A DNA stretch of 64,000 nucleotides, taken from positions 1 to 64,000 of the forward strand of contig NZ_MUNZ01000131.1 in assembly GCF_002001205.1 (NCBI RefSeq). The letters are read 5' to 3'. The notes beneath the pieces are model-generated. The model was not told the origin of the DNA and did not search any database. It saw nothing but the letters and a program-made list of their open reading frames with translations. The DNA is from Hydrogenophaga sp. A37. GTDB lineage: Bacteria > Pseudomonadota > Gammaproteobacteria > Burkholderiales > Burkholderiaceae_C. A program made the position numbers and the translations under genes. Below are positions 56,095 through 64,000 of the stretch, in pieces; position 1 is the first letter of the stretch, and each line of letters starts with the position of its first letter.

Positions 56095-56535
56095 ATGACC
56101 ACCCCCGCCAACATCTCACGCCACCACCGCGTCATCCTCTGCCACTTCGACGACTACAGCCACGCACTGGTGTTCCCGCGCTGGGCGCACGGCATGCTCT
56201 GGCCGCAGGCGCTGCCCGAGGGCGCACAAGCCCTGAGCAGCCCGCCCGAGCCAGCGCCCGCCGCCATCGACAGCGCCGCCCTGATCGCCGCCGTGCTGCA
56301 AGGCAGCGAGCTGAGCCCCGACGACGTGGAAGAAGTGACCGCCTTCCAGCCCTGGTTCCAGACCCCCGACGGCCCCTTGCGCGTGCACCTGCTGCGCTTC
56401 ACCACGCCCGACGCACCCAAGCCCGCCATCGCGGCCATGGGCGGCAACTTCAAGGCCCTGAGCGAACTGCGCGGCGGCCACATGGCGGAACTGCTGTTGC
56501 TGCGCGAGGCCTTTGGCCTGGTGGGGGGCGGCTGA
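56095..56535 (+). CDS. Unrecognised 146-residue protein
   Basis: Not recognised. Soluble, no signal or membrane helix; conserved-looking blocks VILCHFDDYSHALVFPRWAH, AFQPWFQTPDGPLRVHLLRF and ELRGGHMAELLLLREAFGL. It follows the GST by 30 nt in the same direction and may be co-transcribed. Codon use matches the chromosome, so it is probably a real gene. Confidence 0.65.
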   Translation: MTTPANISRHHRVILCHFDDYSHALVFPRWAHGMLWPQALPEGAQALSSPPEPAPAAIDSAALIAAVLQGSELSPDDVEEVTAFQPWFQTPDGPLRVHLLRFTTPDAPKPAIAAMGGNFKALSELRGGHMAELLLLREAFGLVGGG

Positions 56536-57072
56536 TCACGGCCATGGGTTGGGCCTAGGCGCTGGCCAGCACGATGAGTTGTGCGGCACGCAGAACCAGA
56601 GGATGAAGGTCAAGGCCAGGACGATCGGCCCATCGATGCGATCGGGCAGTTGGTCGTTGGCCAGACGGTGCAGACCCCGCCACAGCCAGATGGCATGCAA
56701 TGAGCCGCCCGCGACGCTCCATGCGAGCAGCGCCGACAGGTCCGTTCGCGTCAGCGCCAGCAGCGCGCCCGCGGCGGCCAGGAGCGCCCCGAGGGTGTAG
56801 GCGATCCACGTCATCGGATAGAACTGCAGCCGCAGCGCGGCGAGCCATGCGGTAACACGCTGCGTGCGGCGCTGCGCAGTCGACAGCGCGCCCGCGGCCA
56901 GGCGCGAGCCGACGGACCGGGCACAGTCCAGCCATTGCTGGCGTTGGCCGGCATCGGAGGCGATCACCGGCCCGAAGGTCTCGGTGCGCACGCTGCGGAT
57001 GCCGCAGTAGCCGAGCGTCGCGCGCGTCAGCGCCTGCTGGCCGGGCGCGCGGTAGATGAAGCGTCGGGCCAC
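56536..57072 (-). pseudogene. C-terminal remnant of an NAD(P)H oxidoreductase joined to a UbiA-like membrane segment
   Basis: The 178-codon frame begins with FIYRAPGQQALTRATLGYCG and IRSVRTETFGPV, which fits the C-terminal part of flavodoxin-fold NAD(P)H oxidoreductases, then continues into RLQFYPMTWIAYTLGALLAA, a UbiA-like helix, and ends in unrelated-looking residues. It lacks the NAD(P)H/FMN-binding core. The matching N-terminal part lies at 62604-62858, beyond the kinase gene. Possibly a split gene; expression doubtful. Confidence 0.5.
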
Positions 57073-57146
57073 AGGATCTTGCGGAAGTCGGCGTGGATCG
57101 CGGGCATGTCGTCGACCAGCAGGACGCGCCGGTTCGGGGTCTTCAT
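57027..57146 (-). pseudogene. Truncated response-regulator receiver domain
   Basis: Starts in the kinase stop (ATGA overlap) with MKTPNRRVLLVDDMPAIHAD and FRKIL, the first strand and acidic pocket of a receiver domain, but after ~27 residues runs into the oxidoreductase remnant and stops at 57027. The phospho-acceptor Asp and the rest of the domain are missing. The natural partner of the kinase has thus been cut off here. Confidence 0.85.
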
Positions 57147-60100
57147 GGCTGGCCTTGTGCGGTGTCGACGGGCAGCTCGAGGGTGAAGCGCGCGCCCAGG
57201 CCCGGGCCGTCGCTGTGCGCGCTCAGCCGTCCGCCCATTTCCTGCGCCGCCAGCACGCAGCTGTGCAGGCCGAAGCCGTTTCCGTCTTTGCGCGTCGTGA
57301 AGCCGTGTGCGAAGACGCGCGTCAGGTTCTCCGGCGCAATGCCCTCGCCGTTGTCGGCCACGCTGATGCGCAGCGTGCCTGCGTCGGCGAGTGCAGCAAC
57401 CAGACGGATGCATGGGCTTCGATCGGTGACGTCGTTCAACGCGTGTTTGGCGTTGCTGATCAGGTTGACGAAGATCTGCAGCAGGCGGTGGCGGTCTAGC
57501 GGCAGGTCCGGCAACTCGGCGATGTCCGTCACCACCTCGACCTTGCGGCGCGTCAGTGCGCCGGCGTTCATGCGCAGCGCGTCGTTCAGCAGTTCGTTGA
57601 GCTTGACCGATTCGACCATGTACGCCGTGCCCGCATACGCCTGCTGGGTGGCGACGATCACCTTGATGTGGTCGACGCTCTGGGACAGGCCAGCCAGTTC
57701 CTCGGCCATGCCGATGTGCTCGGCCTCCAGCGCCTGTGCCAGCTCGCCCAGGTAGCCGGGCAGCAGTTTGCCGCGGGCGTCCTGCGTGAGGAACGGGCCC
57801 AGGTCGCCGGCGTGTTCGGCCATCAGGCGCGCGGCGCGACCGACGCCCTTGACCTTGGACGTGCGCAGGCGGGTGCCGACCAGGCCGGCCGACACGTTGA
57901 CGCTGTTGAGCACGTTGCCCACGTTGTGCAGCACGTTGGTGGCGATCTCGGCCATGCCGGCCAGGCGCGCGGCGGACAGCAGCTGGGCCTGCGCCTGCTG
58001 CAGTTCCTGCGTGCGTTCCTGCACCCGCCGCTCCAGCTGCTCATACAGCTGCGCGTTGGCCAGCGACACGGCCAGCTGGCCGGTGATCAGCATCACCGCG
58101 TCGAGCCGGTCGACAGTGAACGCGCCGCGGCCAAGCCGGTTCTCGAGCAGCAGCATCGCGCGCGTCACGCCGTGATGGAGGATGGGCACCACCAGCAGCG
58201 AGCAGCGCTCGGCACCGCGCAGTGCGGGGTCGCCGGCGAAGCGGTCGTCGCGCGTCGCGTCGTCCAGCAGCAGGGGCTCGCGGGTGCGCTCGACATAGCG
58301 GAAGGCCGACAGCGGCAGCAACCCGCGCGCACCGGCGTCGGCCAGCGTGGTGCGGTTCGTGCCGTCGCCCGACTGCGGCAGCAGCCACTGCTGCGCGTCG
58401 TCGTCCCACAGCGCGAGCTGCACCGTGGTGGCGCCGCTCAATTCGGCCAGCAGTTCGACCACCCGCAGCCGCAGCCGCTCCAGACTGGTCTCGGAGCTGA
58501 GCGCCTGCGCCGCGCGCAGGATGCCGAGCTGGTCGATGGCGTCGGCCGACACGTTCTCGCGCAATGCCGGCGCGCTGCCGGCTGCCGCAGCGGGCAGCGC
58601 ACCCAGGAACGCATGGTCGCGCTGCAGCTGGCGCACCTTGGCGCTGGCGCCCCAGGCCGCGTAGCGCTGCTGCGCCACGGCCATCATGCGTTGCCCGGCG
58701 AACTGCATGCCGTTGGCCAGCAGGCAACGCGCGGCGCGCTCGGCGATGAGCGCGTTGTGCCACGGCCGCTGCAGCGGCGCGGCTTCGCGCAGCGCGGTGT
58801 CGAAGGCGTTGAGGGCCGCGAGCGGCTCGCCGCAGGCCCAGGCGCGTTCGGCCGCGATCCAGTGCACCAGGTGCGAGAAGTTGAACGGCGCATCGACCGC
58901 GCGCAGGCGCAGCCAGTCGACGCAGGCATCGAGTTCGGCCAGCAGCGCAAGGTGCTCGGCTGGCGCCGCCGTCTTCAGACGCTCGGCCAGCGCCAGCGCA
59001 TGCAGCAATTGCGCCAGTGCGCACGGGTAGATGCCCGGAAGAGCGGCGGTCAGTGGCATTGCCGCAGCGGCGTGCCGGATCAGCGCCGGGCCGTCGCCGG
59101 CCAACGCGGCGCCGATCCCGCGTGCGACATGGAAGTTGACCTCTGCCACCGGGTTCGGCCCCAGTCGGGCGAGGTGGGCGGCTTCGCTGAAGGAGGCTTC
59201 GTCAAAGCTTTCCAGCCCCGCAGTCTCGCCGCGCAACATGCGCGCGAGCTGGCGGTGCGCCACATAGGCGGCGGCCGCGTAGTCGTTGCCGGTGCGGGCG
59301 CTGAAGGCCAGTGCGGCGGCGCTCTCGGCGGCGTAGCGCTCGAGCGTCGTGGCACAGTCCATCAGCGGGTACAGCGAGGCGTAGTAGGTGTAGCAGGCGT
59401 TGTTCAGGTCGCCGCCCTGTACCAGGCCTTCGTGAGCGCGTTCAGCTTCGGCCGCGTTGCCTTCGAGCGGGATCGACCAAGGGCCGGAACCGAGCGCGAA
59501 CAGGAACCGCGACTGCGAGGCCTCGGGGTGAAAGCCGCGCGCATCGCTGGCCGCCAGCACGCGGCGCACGATCGCGAGGCCGGTGCGGTAGTCCTGCCAG
59601 GCGCCGATGGTGATGAAGGCGGCGTGGCTCAGCGTCCCGACGAACGGTGCCGCCGGCCCATGCTCGATCCACAGCCGCTGACCGGTCAGCACCAGGCCGG
59701 CGAGGATGGCCGGATCGCAGAAGAAGCTGGGCGGCGTCATCCGGTTGAGCAGCCGCCCGGCAGCCAGGGCGCGGGGGTCGCTGGCGATCGGGCGTTGCAA
59801 GTCGGCGGCTTCGGTGTCGGGATCCAGCCAGCGGTTGAACACGCCGTGGGCCGGATTCATCTGCACGCCGAGTTGCTCGGGTGTCGGCAACGCCAGGCCC
59901 AGACGGCCCAACAGGGTTTCGCCGAGCGCAACCGCCGCACGCGCTTGCCCCTGGTTGGTCAGGCTGCAGATCTGCACGCATGCCGGCTCGGCCAGCTGCA
60001 GCGCATCGGTGCAGTCGCGTTCGATGGTGACGTACAGCGCATCGACCTCGGCCAGGCGCCCAAGGCTGTACAGCACGGCGTGGCGCTCGATCTGCAAGGG

Positions 60101-62377
60101 CAGCAGCGCCGTCCCGCACAGGCCCGAGCGGGCAAGCAGTTCGAGCGCGCCCGCCAACAGGTGTTCGGCCATTGCCGGGTTGAACGCACGCAGCGGCTGC
60201 GCGGTGCGGCGCAGCAGTTCGGCCACACGCAGGCACTCGGACGGGGCATCAATGGCGGCCAGCGCCGGCAGGTATTGGTGCGCGGCGGTGGCCGCAAAAT
60301 CGGGCAGCGCCTCCAGTCGCCGCGCCAGCGTCAGGTGCAGCCGCCCACGCTCGGCCGGGGCGAGCCGTTCCAGGCAGGCCTGTTGCACGCGGTCGTGGCG
60401 AAAGCGCATCGCCGGCAGGCCATCGTGCTGCATCGCCAGCAGGTGGTCTTCCAGGGCCGGAGCGAGCCGTTGTTCGAGCGCCTCGGCCGATGCGCCGCAG
60501 GCGGCCTGCAGCAGCGGCAACTCGACCTCGCCGCCGAGACAGGCCATCACATCCAGCACTTGCCGGGTCTCGGGTGCCAGCGCGGCAACCCGCCGCGTCA
60601 GCAGGTCGATCACATTGCCTTGCCCGATGTGGCGGGCGATGGCCTTGGCATCCCAGACCCAGCCCTCATCGCCCAGCATCAGCGCGCCGTCACGGCGCAG
60701 CGCGTCAACCAACTGCACGGTGTCGAATGGGTTGCCGTCGGTGTGTGCGCGCAAGGCCTGGGCCAGCAGCGCGGCCTGCGTTGGCGCCAGCCTGAGCATC
60801 TCGGCCAGCAGCGTTGCCAGGTCGGCGGGCGGCAGATTCTGCAGGCTCAGCGACAGCGGCGGCGACTCCAGCCGGGCCCAGCGTGGCAGCATCGGCGCGA
60901 GCGGGCGCAGCGCGTCCACCTCGCCGTCGCGATAGGCGCCCACGAGCAACAAGCCGCTCAAGGAATCGTCGGTCAGCACGGCATGGACGATGGCGATCGG
61001 AAGCGCCGAAGCCCACTGCAGATCGTCCACCACCATCACCACCGGGCGCGCCGGCGAGGCGACGGCGCGCAACAGGTCGAGCGTGACCTCGACCAGGCGA
61101 TCCTTGGCGGTGAGCGGATCGATGTCGCCCGGCACCGGCTGCTCACCCAGCAGCAGCCCGATCTCGGGCACCCCCGCCATCAGTTGGCAGCCGGCGCGGC
61201 CGATGGTCCGCACGATGCGCTTGCGCAGCGCCTGCAGTTCGGTCTCGGGTCCGGCCAGCAGCATCCGGCCCAGCGCGCGCAGCGCCTGGAAGACGCCGTC
61301 CGACGCAAGGTCCTGACGCTGGCTGTCAAACTTGCCAGCGACGAACCAGCCGTGGCGTGCCGCGACCATGGGCCTGAGCTCATTGATCAGTGCGGTCTTG
61401 CCGACGCCCGGCGTGCCGCTCACCAGCACGCCGCGCGCGCCGCCGTTCAGCGCGTTCTCGAAGGCCCGCTTCAGGCCCGCGATCTCGGCGTCGCGGCCGA
61501 CCAGCCGTGACGGCGCCGACAGGCGCTGCGCGAAGTCGTGCCCGCCCAGCGCGAAGCTGCCGGTCGCGCCGGCCGCCAGATGCTGGCTCAGCAGCGTCAG
61601 GTCGCGTGCCAGCCCCTCGGCGCTCTGGTAGCGCCGGTCGGGCTCTTTCTCGAGCAGGCGCATGACGATGTCGGACAGCGCCACCGGCGTGCCGGGCACC
61701 AGTTCGTCCGGCCGCGTCGGCAGCTGGGCGAGCAGGTTGTGGATCAGCTGCAGCGGGTCGCTGTTCTCGAACGGCGCGCGGCCGGTGACCAGCTCGTAGA
61801 GCGTCGCGCCGAGGGAATACAGGTCGGCACGCTGGTCGACCGAGTGGCCGGTGCGGCCGGTCTGCTCCGGCGCCAGATAGGCCAGCGAGCCGGCGATGTC
61901 GCGGTGGTGGCCGCAGGCCGGCTGCTGCTCGGCCACCGTCGTCGCCAGCTCGAAGCCGACCAGCATGGCCTGCCGGTCCGGGCCGGTGAGCACGATGCTG
62001 GACGGGTTGATGTTGCGGTGCGAGACGCCCAGGCGGTGCACGTCGGCGAGGATGCGCGCCAGCTGCAAGCCGATGTCGAGCAGCGTCGGCAGCGATGACG
62101 GCAAGGGCAGTGCTTGCGCCTGAAGCGCATCGCGCAGCGACACGCCGTCGATGTGCCGGATGGCTGGCGCGTCCTCCGGGTGCGCGCCCGGCGTCGGCTG
62201 CGCCAGGCGCGGCACGCCCGCCACGCCGGACAGGCGCTCGAGGATGTGCCGTTCGGTGCCCAGCCGCACGGTTGACGCGCGGCTCCCTGAGGCGATGAGT
62301 GACGGTACTGCCGCTGGTAATGCGGACACCGTGCTCAGCCCGACCCATTCACTCGTCGTCAGCGGCAGGGCACTCAT
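57143..62377 (-). CDS. Giant pseudokinase-ATPase-GAF-histidine kinase
   Basis: 1744 residues. Architecture of the trifunctional Ser/Thr kinase-ATPase-sensor kinase family: kinase-like domain ~30-270 (SLAYLAPEQTGRTGHSVDQR), AAA ATPase from ~290 with Walker A GTPGVGKTA (321-329) and Walker B VVMVVDDLQWAS, a long helical TPR-like region, GAF ~1270-1440, and a histidine kinase (VLHNVGNVLNSV; HATPase ISVADNGEGIAPENL, GFGLHSCVLAAQEMGG). In the kinase part the catalytic HRD is HRN (N122), DFG is GFE and the ATP Lys is not evident, so it is a likely pseudokinase. Start at 62377. Confidence 0.85.
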   Translation of the reverse strand: MSALPLTTSEWVGLSTVSALPAAVPSLIASGSRASTVRLGTERHILERLSGVAGVPRLAQPTPGAHPEDAPAIRHIDGVSLRDALQAQALPLPSSLPTLLDIGLQLARILADVHRLGVSHRNINPSSIVLTGPDRQAMLVGFELATTVAEQQPACGHHRDIAGSLAYLAPEQTGRTGHSVDQRADLYSLGATLYELVTGRAPFENSDPLQLIHNLLAQLPTRPDELVPGTPVALSDIVMRLLEKEPDRRYQSAEGLARDLTLLSQHLAAGATGSFALGGHDFAQRLSAPSRLVGRDAEIAGLKRAFENALNGGARGVLVSGTPGVGKTALINELRPMVAARHGWFVAGKFDSQRQDLASDGVFQALRALGRMLLAGPETELQALRKRIVRTIGRAGCQLMAGVPEIGLLLGEQPVPGDIDPLTAKDRLVEVTLDLLRAVASPARPVVMVVDDLQWASALPIAIVHAVLTDDSLSGLLLVGAYRDGEVDALRPLAPMLPRWARLESPPLSLSLQNLPPADLATLLAEMLRLAPTQAALLAQALRAHTDGNPFDTVQLVDALRRDGALMLGDEGWVWDAKAIARHIGQGNVIDLLTRRVAALAPETRQVLDVMACLGGEVELPLLQAACGASAEALEQRLAPALEDHLLAMQHDGLPAMRFRHDRVQQACLERLAPAERGRLHLTLARRLEALPDFAATAAHQYLPALAAIDAPSECLRVAELLRRTAQPLRAFNPAMAEHLLAGALELLARSGLCGTALLPLQIERHAVLYSLGRLAEVDALYVTIERDCTDALQLAEPACVQICSLTNQGQARAAVALGETLLGRLGLALPTPEQLGVQMNPAHGVFNRWLDPDTEAADLQRPIASDPRALAAGRLLNRMTPPSFFCDPAILAGLVLTGQRLWIEHGPAAPFVGTLSHAAFITIGAWQDYRTGLAIVRRVLAASDARGFHPEASQSRFLFALGSGPWSIPLEGNAAEAERAHEGLVQGGDLNNACYTYYASLYPLMDCATTLERYAAESAAALAFSARTGNDYAAAAYVAHRQLARMLRGETAGLESFDEASFSEAAHLARLGPNPVAEVNFHVARGIGAALAGDGPALIRHAAAAMPLTAALPGIYPCALAQLLHALALAERLKTAAPAEHLALLAELDACVDWLRLRAVDAPFNFSHLVHWIAAERAWACGEPLAALNAFDTALREAAPLQRPWHNALIAERAARCLLANGMQFAGQRMMAVAQQRYAAWGASAKVRQLQRDHAFLGALPAAAAGSAPALRENVSADAIDQLGILRAAQALSSETSLERLRLRVVELLAELSGATTVQLALWDDDAQQWLLPQSGDGTNRTTLADAGARGLLPLSAFRYVERTREPLLLDDATRDDRFAGDPALRGAERCSLLVVPILHHGVTRAMLLLENRLGRGAFTVDRLDAVMLITGQLAVSLANAQLYEQLERRVQERTQELQQAQAQLLSAARLAGMAEIATNVLHNVGNVLNSVNVSAGLVGTRLRTSKVKGVGRAARLMAEHAGDLGPFLTQDARGKLLPGYLGELAQALEAEHIGMAEELAGLSQSVDHIKVIVATQQAYAGTAYMVESVKLNELLNDALRMNAGALTRRKVEVVTDIAELPDLPLDRHRLLQIFVNLISNAKHALNDVTDRSPCIRLVAALADAGTLRISVADNGEGIAPENLTRVFAHGFTTRKDGNGFGLHSCVLAAQEMGGRLSAHSDGPGLGARFTLELPVDTAQGQP

Positions 62378-62603
62378 GGCGTTGAACTCCGGTCTCACGT
62401 CTGTCGTCTGGCGGATTCGCAGCAACACAAGGGATGGCCGCGAAGAAACAAGTCTTCTTCGGCATAGCCGGTGAATTCTTGAGCCACGCCGCGTGCGCGG
62501 CCTTGCGCCGGCGCAAATGCACCGCCCGGCACGCCAGCGTGCTCAAGACCGCGACCCGACCCGAAGGCGTTTCGCGCGCTGATGGAGCATTGCCTTCAGA
62601 AGA

Positions 62604-62858
62604 TCAGGCGCTTCGCCGAACCTGGCATCGCAGCGCCGCCATGCCGTCGCTGCCGGTGACCGTCACGATGTTCAGCCAGGCGAGGACGGCTTTCACGGCC
62701 GTTCGACCGTTTTCACGCCGGCCGGGAAGGTGCCCCACCAGGTGGGGTAGACCAAAACCAGGTGTTCCGCCCATTGGCGCGCCATCGACACAGGCATCAA
62801 AGAGCGCGCCGCACAGGCTGTCGCGGCGGGGGTGGGCCAGGATCAGCAGGCAGCACAT
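62604..62858 (-). pseudogene. N-terminal remnant of an NAD(P)H oxidoreductase (flavodoxin fold)
   Basis: MCCLLILAHPRRDSLCGALF begins like NQO-type NAD(P)H oxidoreductases. After ~28 residues the match shifts frame and skips a segment: AEHLVLVYPTWWGTFPAG is readable in another frame at ~62710-62765. So it is internally deleted and frameshifted. Starts 4 nt after the alternative oxidase stop, suggesting an original operon. 62378-62603 shows no gene. Confidence 0.6.
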
Positions 62859-62861
62859 GGC

Positions 62862-63515
62862 TCATTGGGTGGTGTCGGCGTGGTCGGGGTACGGCGCGAC
62901 CGGCTCCGTGTCGGCGGGCCGACCGGACAGCTGGTTGGCCAATCCGTGGTTGACATCGCGGTGGTGTGCCTCGTCGGCGCGAACCACGAGCACCACGTCG
63001 CGCAGCGTCGCGTCGTCCGCCAGCTTCCAGTAGCTTTTTGCGATCGCCGGTGCGGCGACGTTGGGCACGCGACCGGCGTCGATTTCCGCCAGGTACAGCG
63101 TGTAGCTGAGCACCGCCTCCTCCTCGAAATAGCCGACCAGGCGGTGCGCCGTGCGACGCGAAATGAGGTACAGGAGGAAGAAGCCGAGGTAGAACACCCA
63201 CTGCGCGACCAGGATGAGGAGCCGCTCCAGCGTGGTGGGCCGGGCAACCGCAATGAAGGTCATGAGGTGCATGCGCTCGTTCTCCGCCTCCTCCATCAGC
63301 TTGCGGATCCAGCCGTCGTCGTCGACCATGCGGCGCAGGCACTGCAGGTGGGTGGCCATCGCGCCCACCATGCCGGGAACGGCCGCCACCGTCTCCAGCA
63401 CGATCGCCCGGTGGCCATACCGTTTGGCGAAAAAGGTGTCGGCAAAGAAGCGCAGCAGCCGGGTCACGCCCAGCGCGAAACGGTCCGCCAGATCGCTGGG
63501 CTCACGGTGGTTCAT
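62862..63515 (-). CDS. aox: Alternative oxidase (ubiquinol oxidase, non-electrogenic)
   Basis: 217 residues. Di-iron carboxylate oxidase that passes ubiquinol electrons to oxygen without proton pumping. All motifs are visible: ETVAAVPGMVGAMATHLQCL, EEAENERMHLMTF, YFEEEAVLSYTLYL and RADEAHHRDVNH, supplying the Glu/His ligands. Interfacial membrane helix LERLLILVAQWVFYLGFFLL. The N-terminus is short, as in bacterial forms. Oxygen removal or cyanide/NO-resistant respiration is the expected role. Confidence 0.95.
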   Translation of the reverse strand: MNHREPSDLADRFALGVTRLLRFFADTFFAKRYGHRAIVLETVAAVPGMVGAMATHLQCLRRMVDDDGWIRKLMEEAENERMHLMTFIAVARPTTLERLLILVAQWVFYLGFFLLYLISRRTAHRLVGYFEEEAVLSYTLYLAEIDAGRVPNVAAPAIAKSYWKLADDATLRDVVLVVRADEAHHRDVNHGLANQLSGRPADTEPVAPYPDHADTTQ

Positions 63516-63627
63516 GGTGTCTTTCCCGATGCGATCAGGGGCAACCGCATGGCGTCGCCATCTTTGACGACACGGCGCGGGCTGTCAGTACGCAAGCGCA
63601 CGGACCCTCCCGGTGCGGGGCCCGCGC

Positions 63628-64000
63628 TCAGCGCGGCGCCGGCAGCGGCTGCTCGGCGCAAAACGCCGCCACCGCCGCCGCCAGTTGCATGGCTGCCGCC
63701 TGCGCAGCTGCGGCGCCGGCCACCGGGTCTTCGCCGGTCGCGTTCACGCTGATGTTGAACTCGCGCCAAGCCACGGCCTCGCGGGTGCGGTTGTTGAGCA
63801 GCACCGCGCGCAGGCCCAGTTGCACCTGGCTGGGCTGCTGGGCAAAGCTCTGGTGCAGGCGCACCAGCTCGGTCTCCAGCCGCCAGCCGGTGGTGACGGC
63901 CGAGGGCGCTTGCAGCACCGCGCCGAAGGCACCGCTGCCCTGCAGGGCGCGCACCAGCATCGGCGTGAGCATCTGGGCCGGCGGCTCCACCCATTCGTTG
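63628..64000 (-). CDS. ABC-transport auxiliary lipoprotein (PqiC-like), partial
   Basis: Only the C-terminal part is inside the window; the gene continues past 64000. WVEPPAQMLTPMLVRALQGS, ETELVRLHQSFAQQPSQVQL and AVAWREFNISVNATGEDPVA fit the PqiC/YmbA-type lipoproteins that work with MCE-domain (MlaD/PqiB) lipid transporters at the outer membrane. The lipobox and partners lie outside. Confidence 0.82.
   Translation of the reverse strand, partial: NEWVEPPAQMLTPMLVRALQGSGAFGAVLQAPSAVTTGWRLETELVRLHQSFAQQPSQVQLGLRAVLLNNRTREAVAWREFNISVNATGEDPVAGAAAAQAAAMQLAAAVAAFCAEQPLPAPR

Noticed and set aside
57668-61510. A 1280-codon open frame on the + strand, opposite the giant kinase
   Set aside because: It mirrors the codon structure of the kinase in GC-rich DNA, is rich in Gln/Arg/Val/His and has no recognisable domain; the minus-strand frame shows clear domains throughout.

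Overview
The window is a high-GC chromosomal segment from a nitrogen-fixing betaproteobacterium. Gene content, codon use and the short intergenic repeats point to Burkholderiales, most likely a Comamonadaceae-type diazotroph (Hydrogenophaga/Rhodoferax-like). That placement is inferred from general knowledge; no rRNA lies in the window.

Left end (1-1080): a decayed IS3 transposase and a decayed tyrosine integrase next to two tandem tRNA-Lys genes, probably the scar of an element integrated at tRNA-Lys. From 1118 to 21480 the content is mostly conserved housekeeping: tcdA, a YeeE-type permease, tolB-pal-cpoB, msbA, rng, a tight operon purD-hemF-nadD-rsfS-rlmH-maf, yebC, a HerA-like ATPase and clpS-clpA.

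Centre (21629-42666): a nitrogen-fixation cluster built from two divergent transcription units. Leftward runs nifH-nifD-nifK, a FeSII Shethna-type ferredoxin, several unrecognised proteins, an AAA ATPase and a ferritin-like protein, then nifE-nifN-nifX-DUF269-DUF683-fdxB-nifQ from its own sigma-54 promoter. Rightward runs a truncated haemoglobin, a 201-residue unknown, draT, draG, a double-domain SagB/nitroreductase, a rhodanese-ankyrin fusion, an ArsC-like nitrogenase-associated protein, FmdB, OsmC/Ohr and YkgJ. The nifH-globin gap has good sigma-54 sites facing both ways and TGT-N10-ACA NifA sites between them. The cluster combines nitrogenase synthesis, reversible ADP-ribosylation of NifH and several likely oxygen-protection functions.

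Accessory zone (42667-53000): between ykgJ and a yecA/SEC-C gene lies a patchwork of lower-GC or duplicated DNA. It holds a 1117-residue metallophosphoesterase-STAND-like protein (best candidate for an undescribed, possibly defensive, system), an EamA exporter with a LysR regulator, a second LysR with a methyltransferase, a ynfA gene, and a MerR regulator with a small Cys-rich membrane protein. Fragments of ykgJ, yecA and the LysR gene are repeated at the joints, so the site seems to have taken up DNA several times.

Right end (53032-64000): SEC-C and DUF2779 proteins, a GST, a very large pseudokinase-ATPase-GAF-histidine kinase followed by a truncated response regulator, apparently inserted into an NAD(P)H oxidoreductase-like gene whose two ends remain on either side; then an alternative oxidase and a partial PqiC-type lipoprotein.
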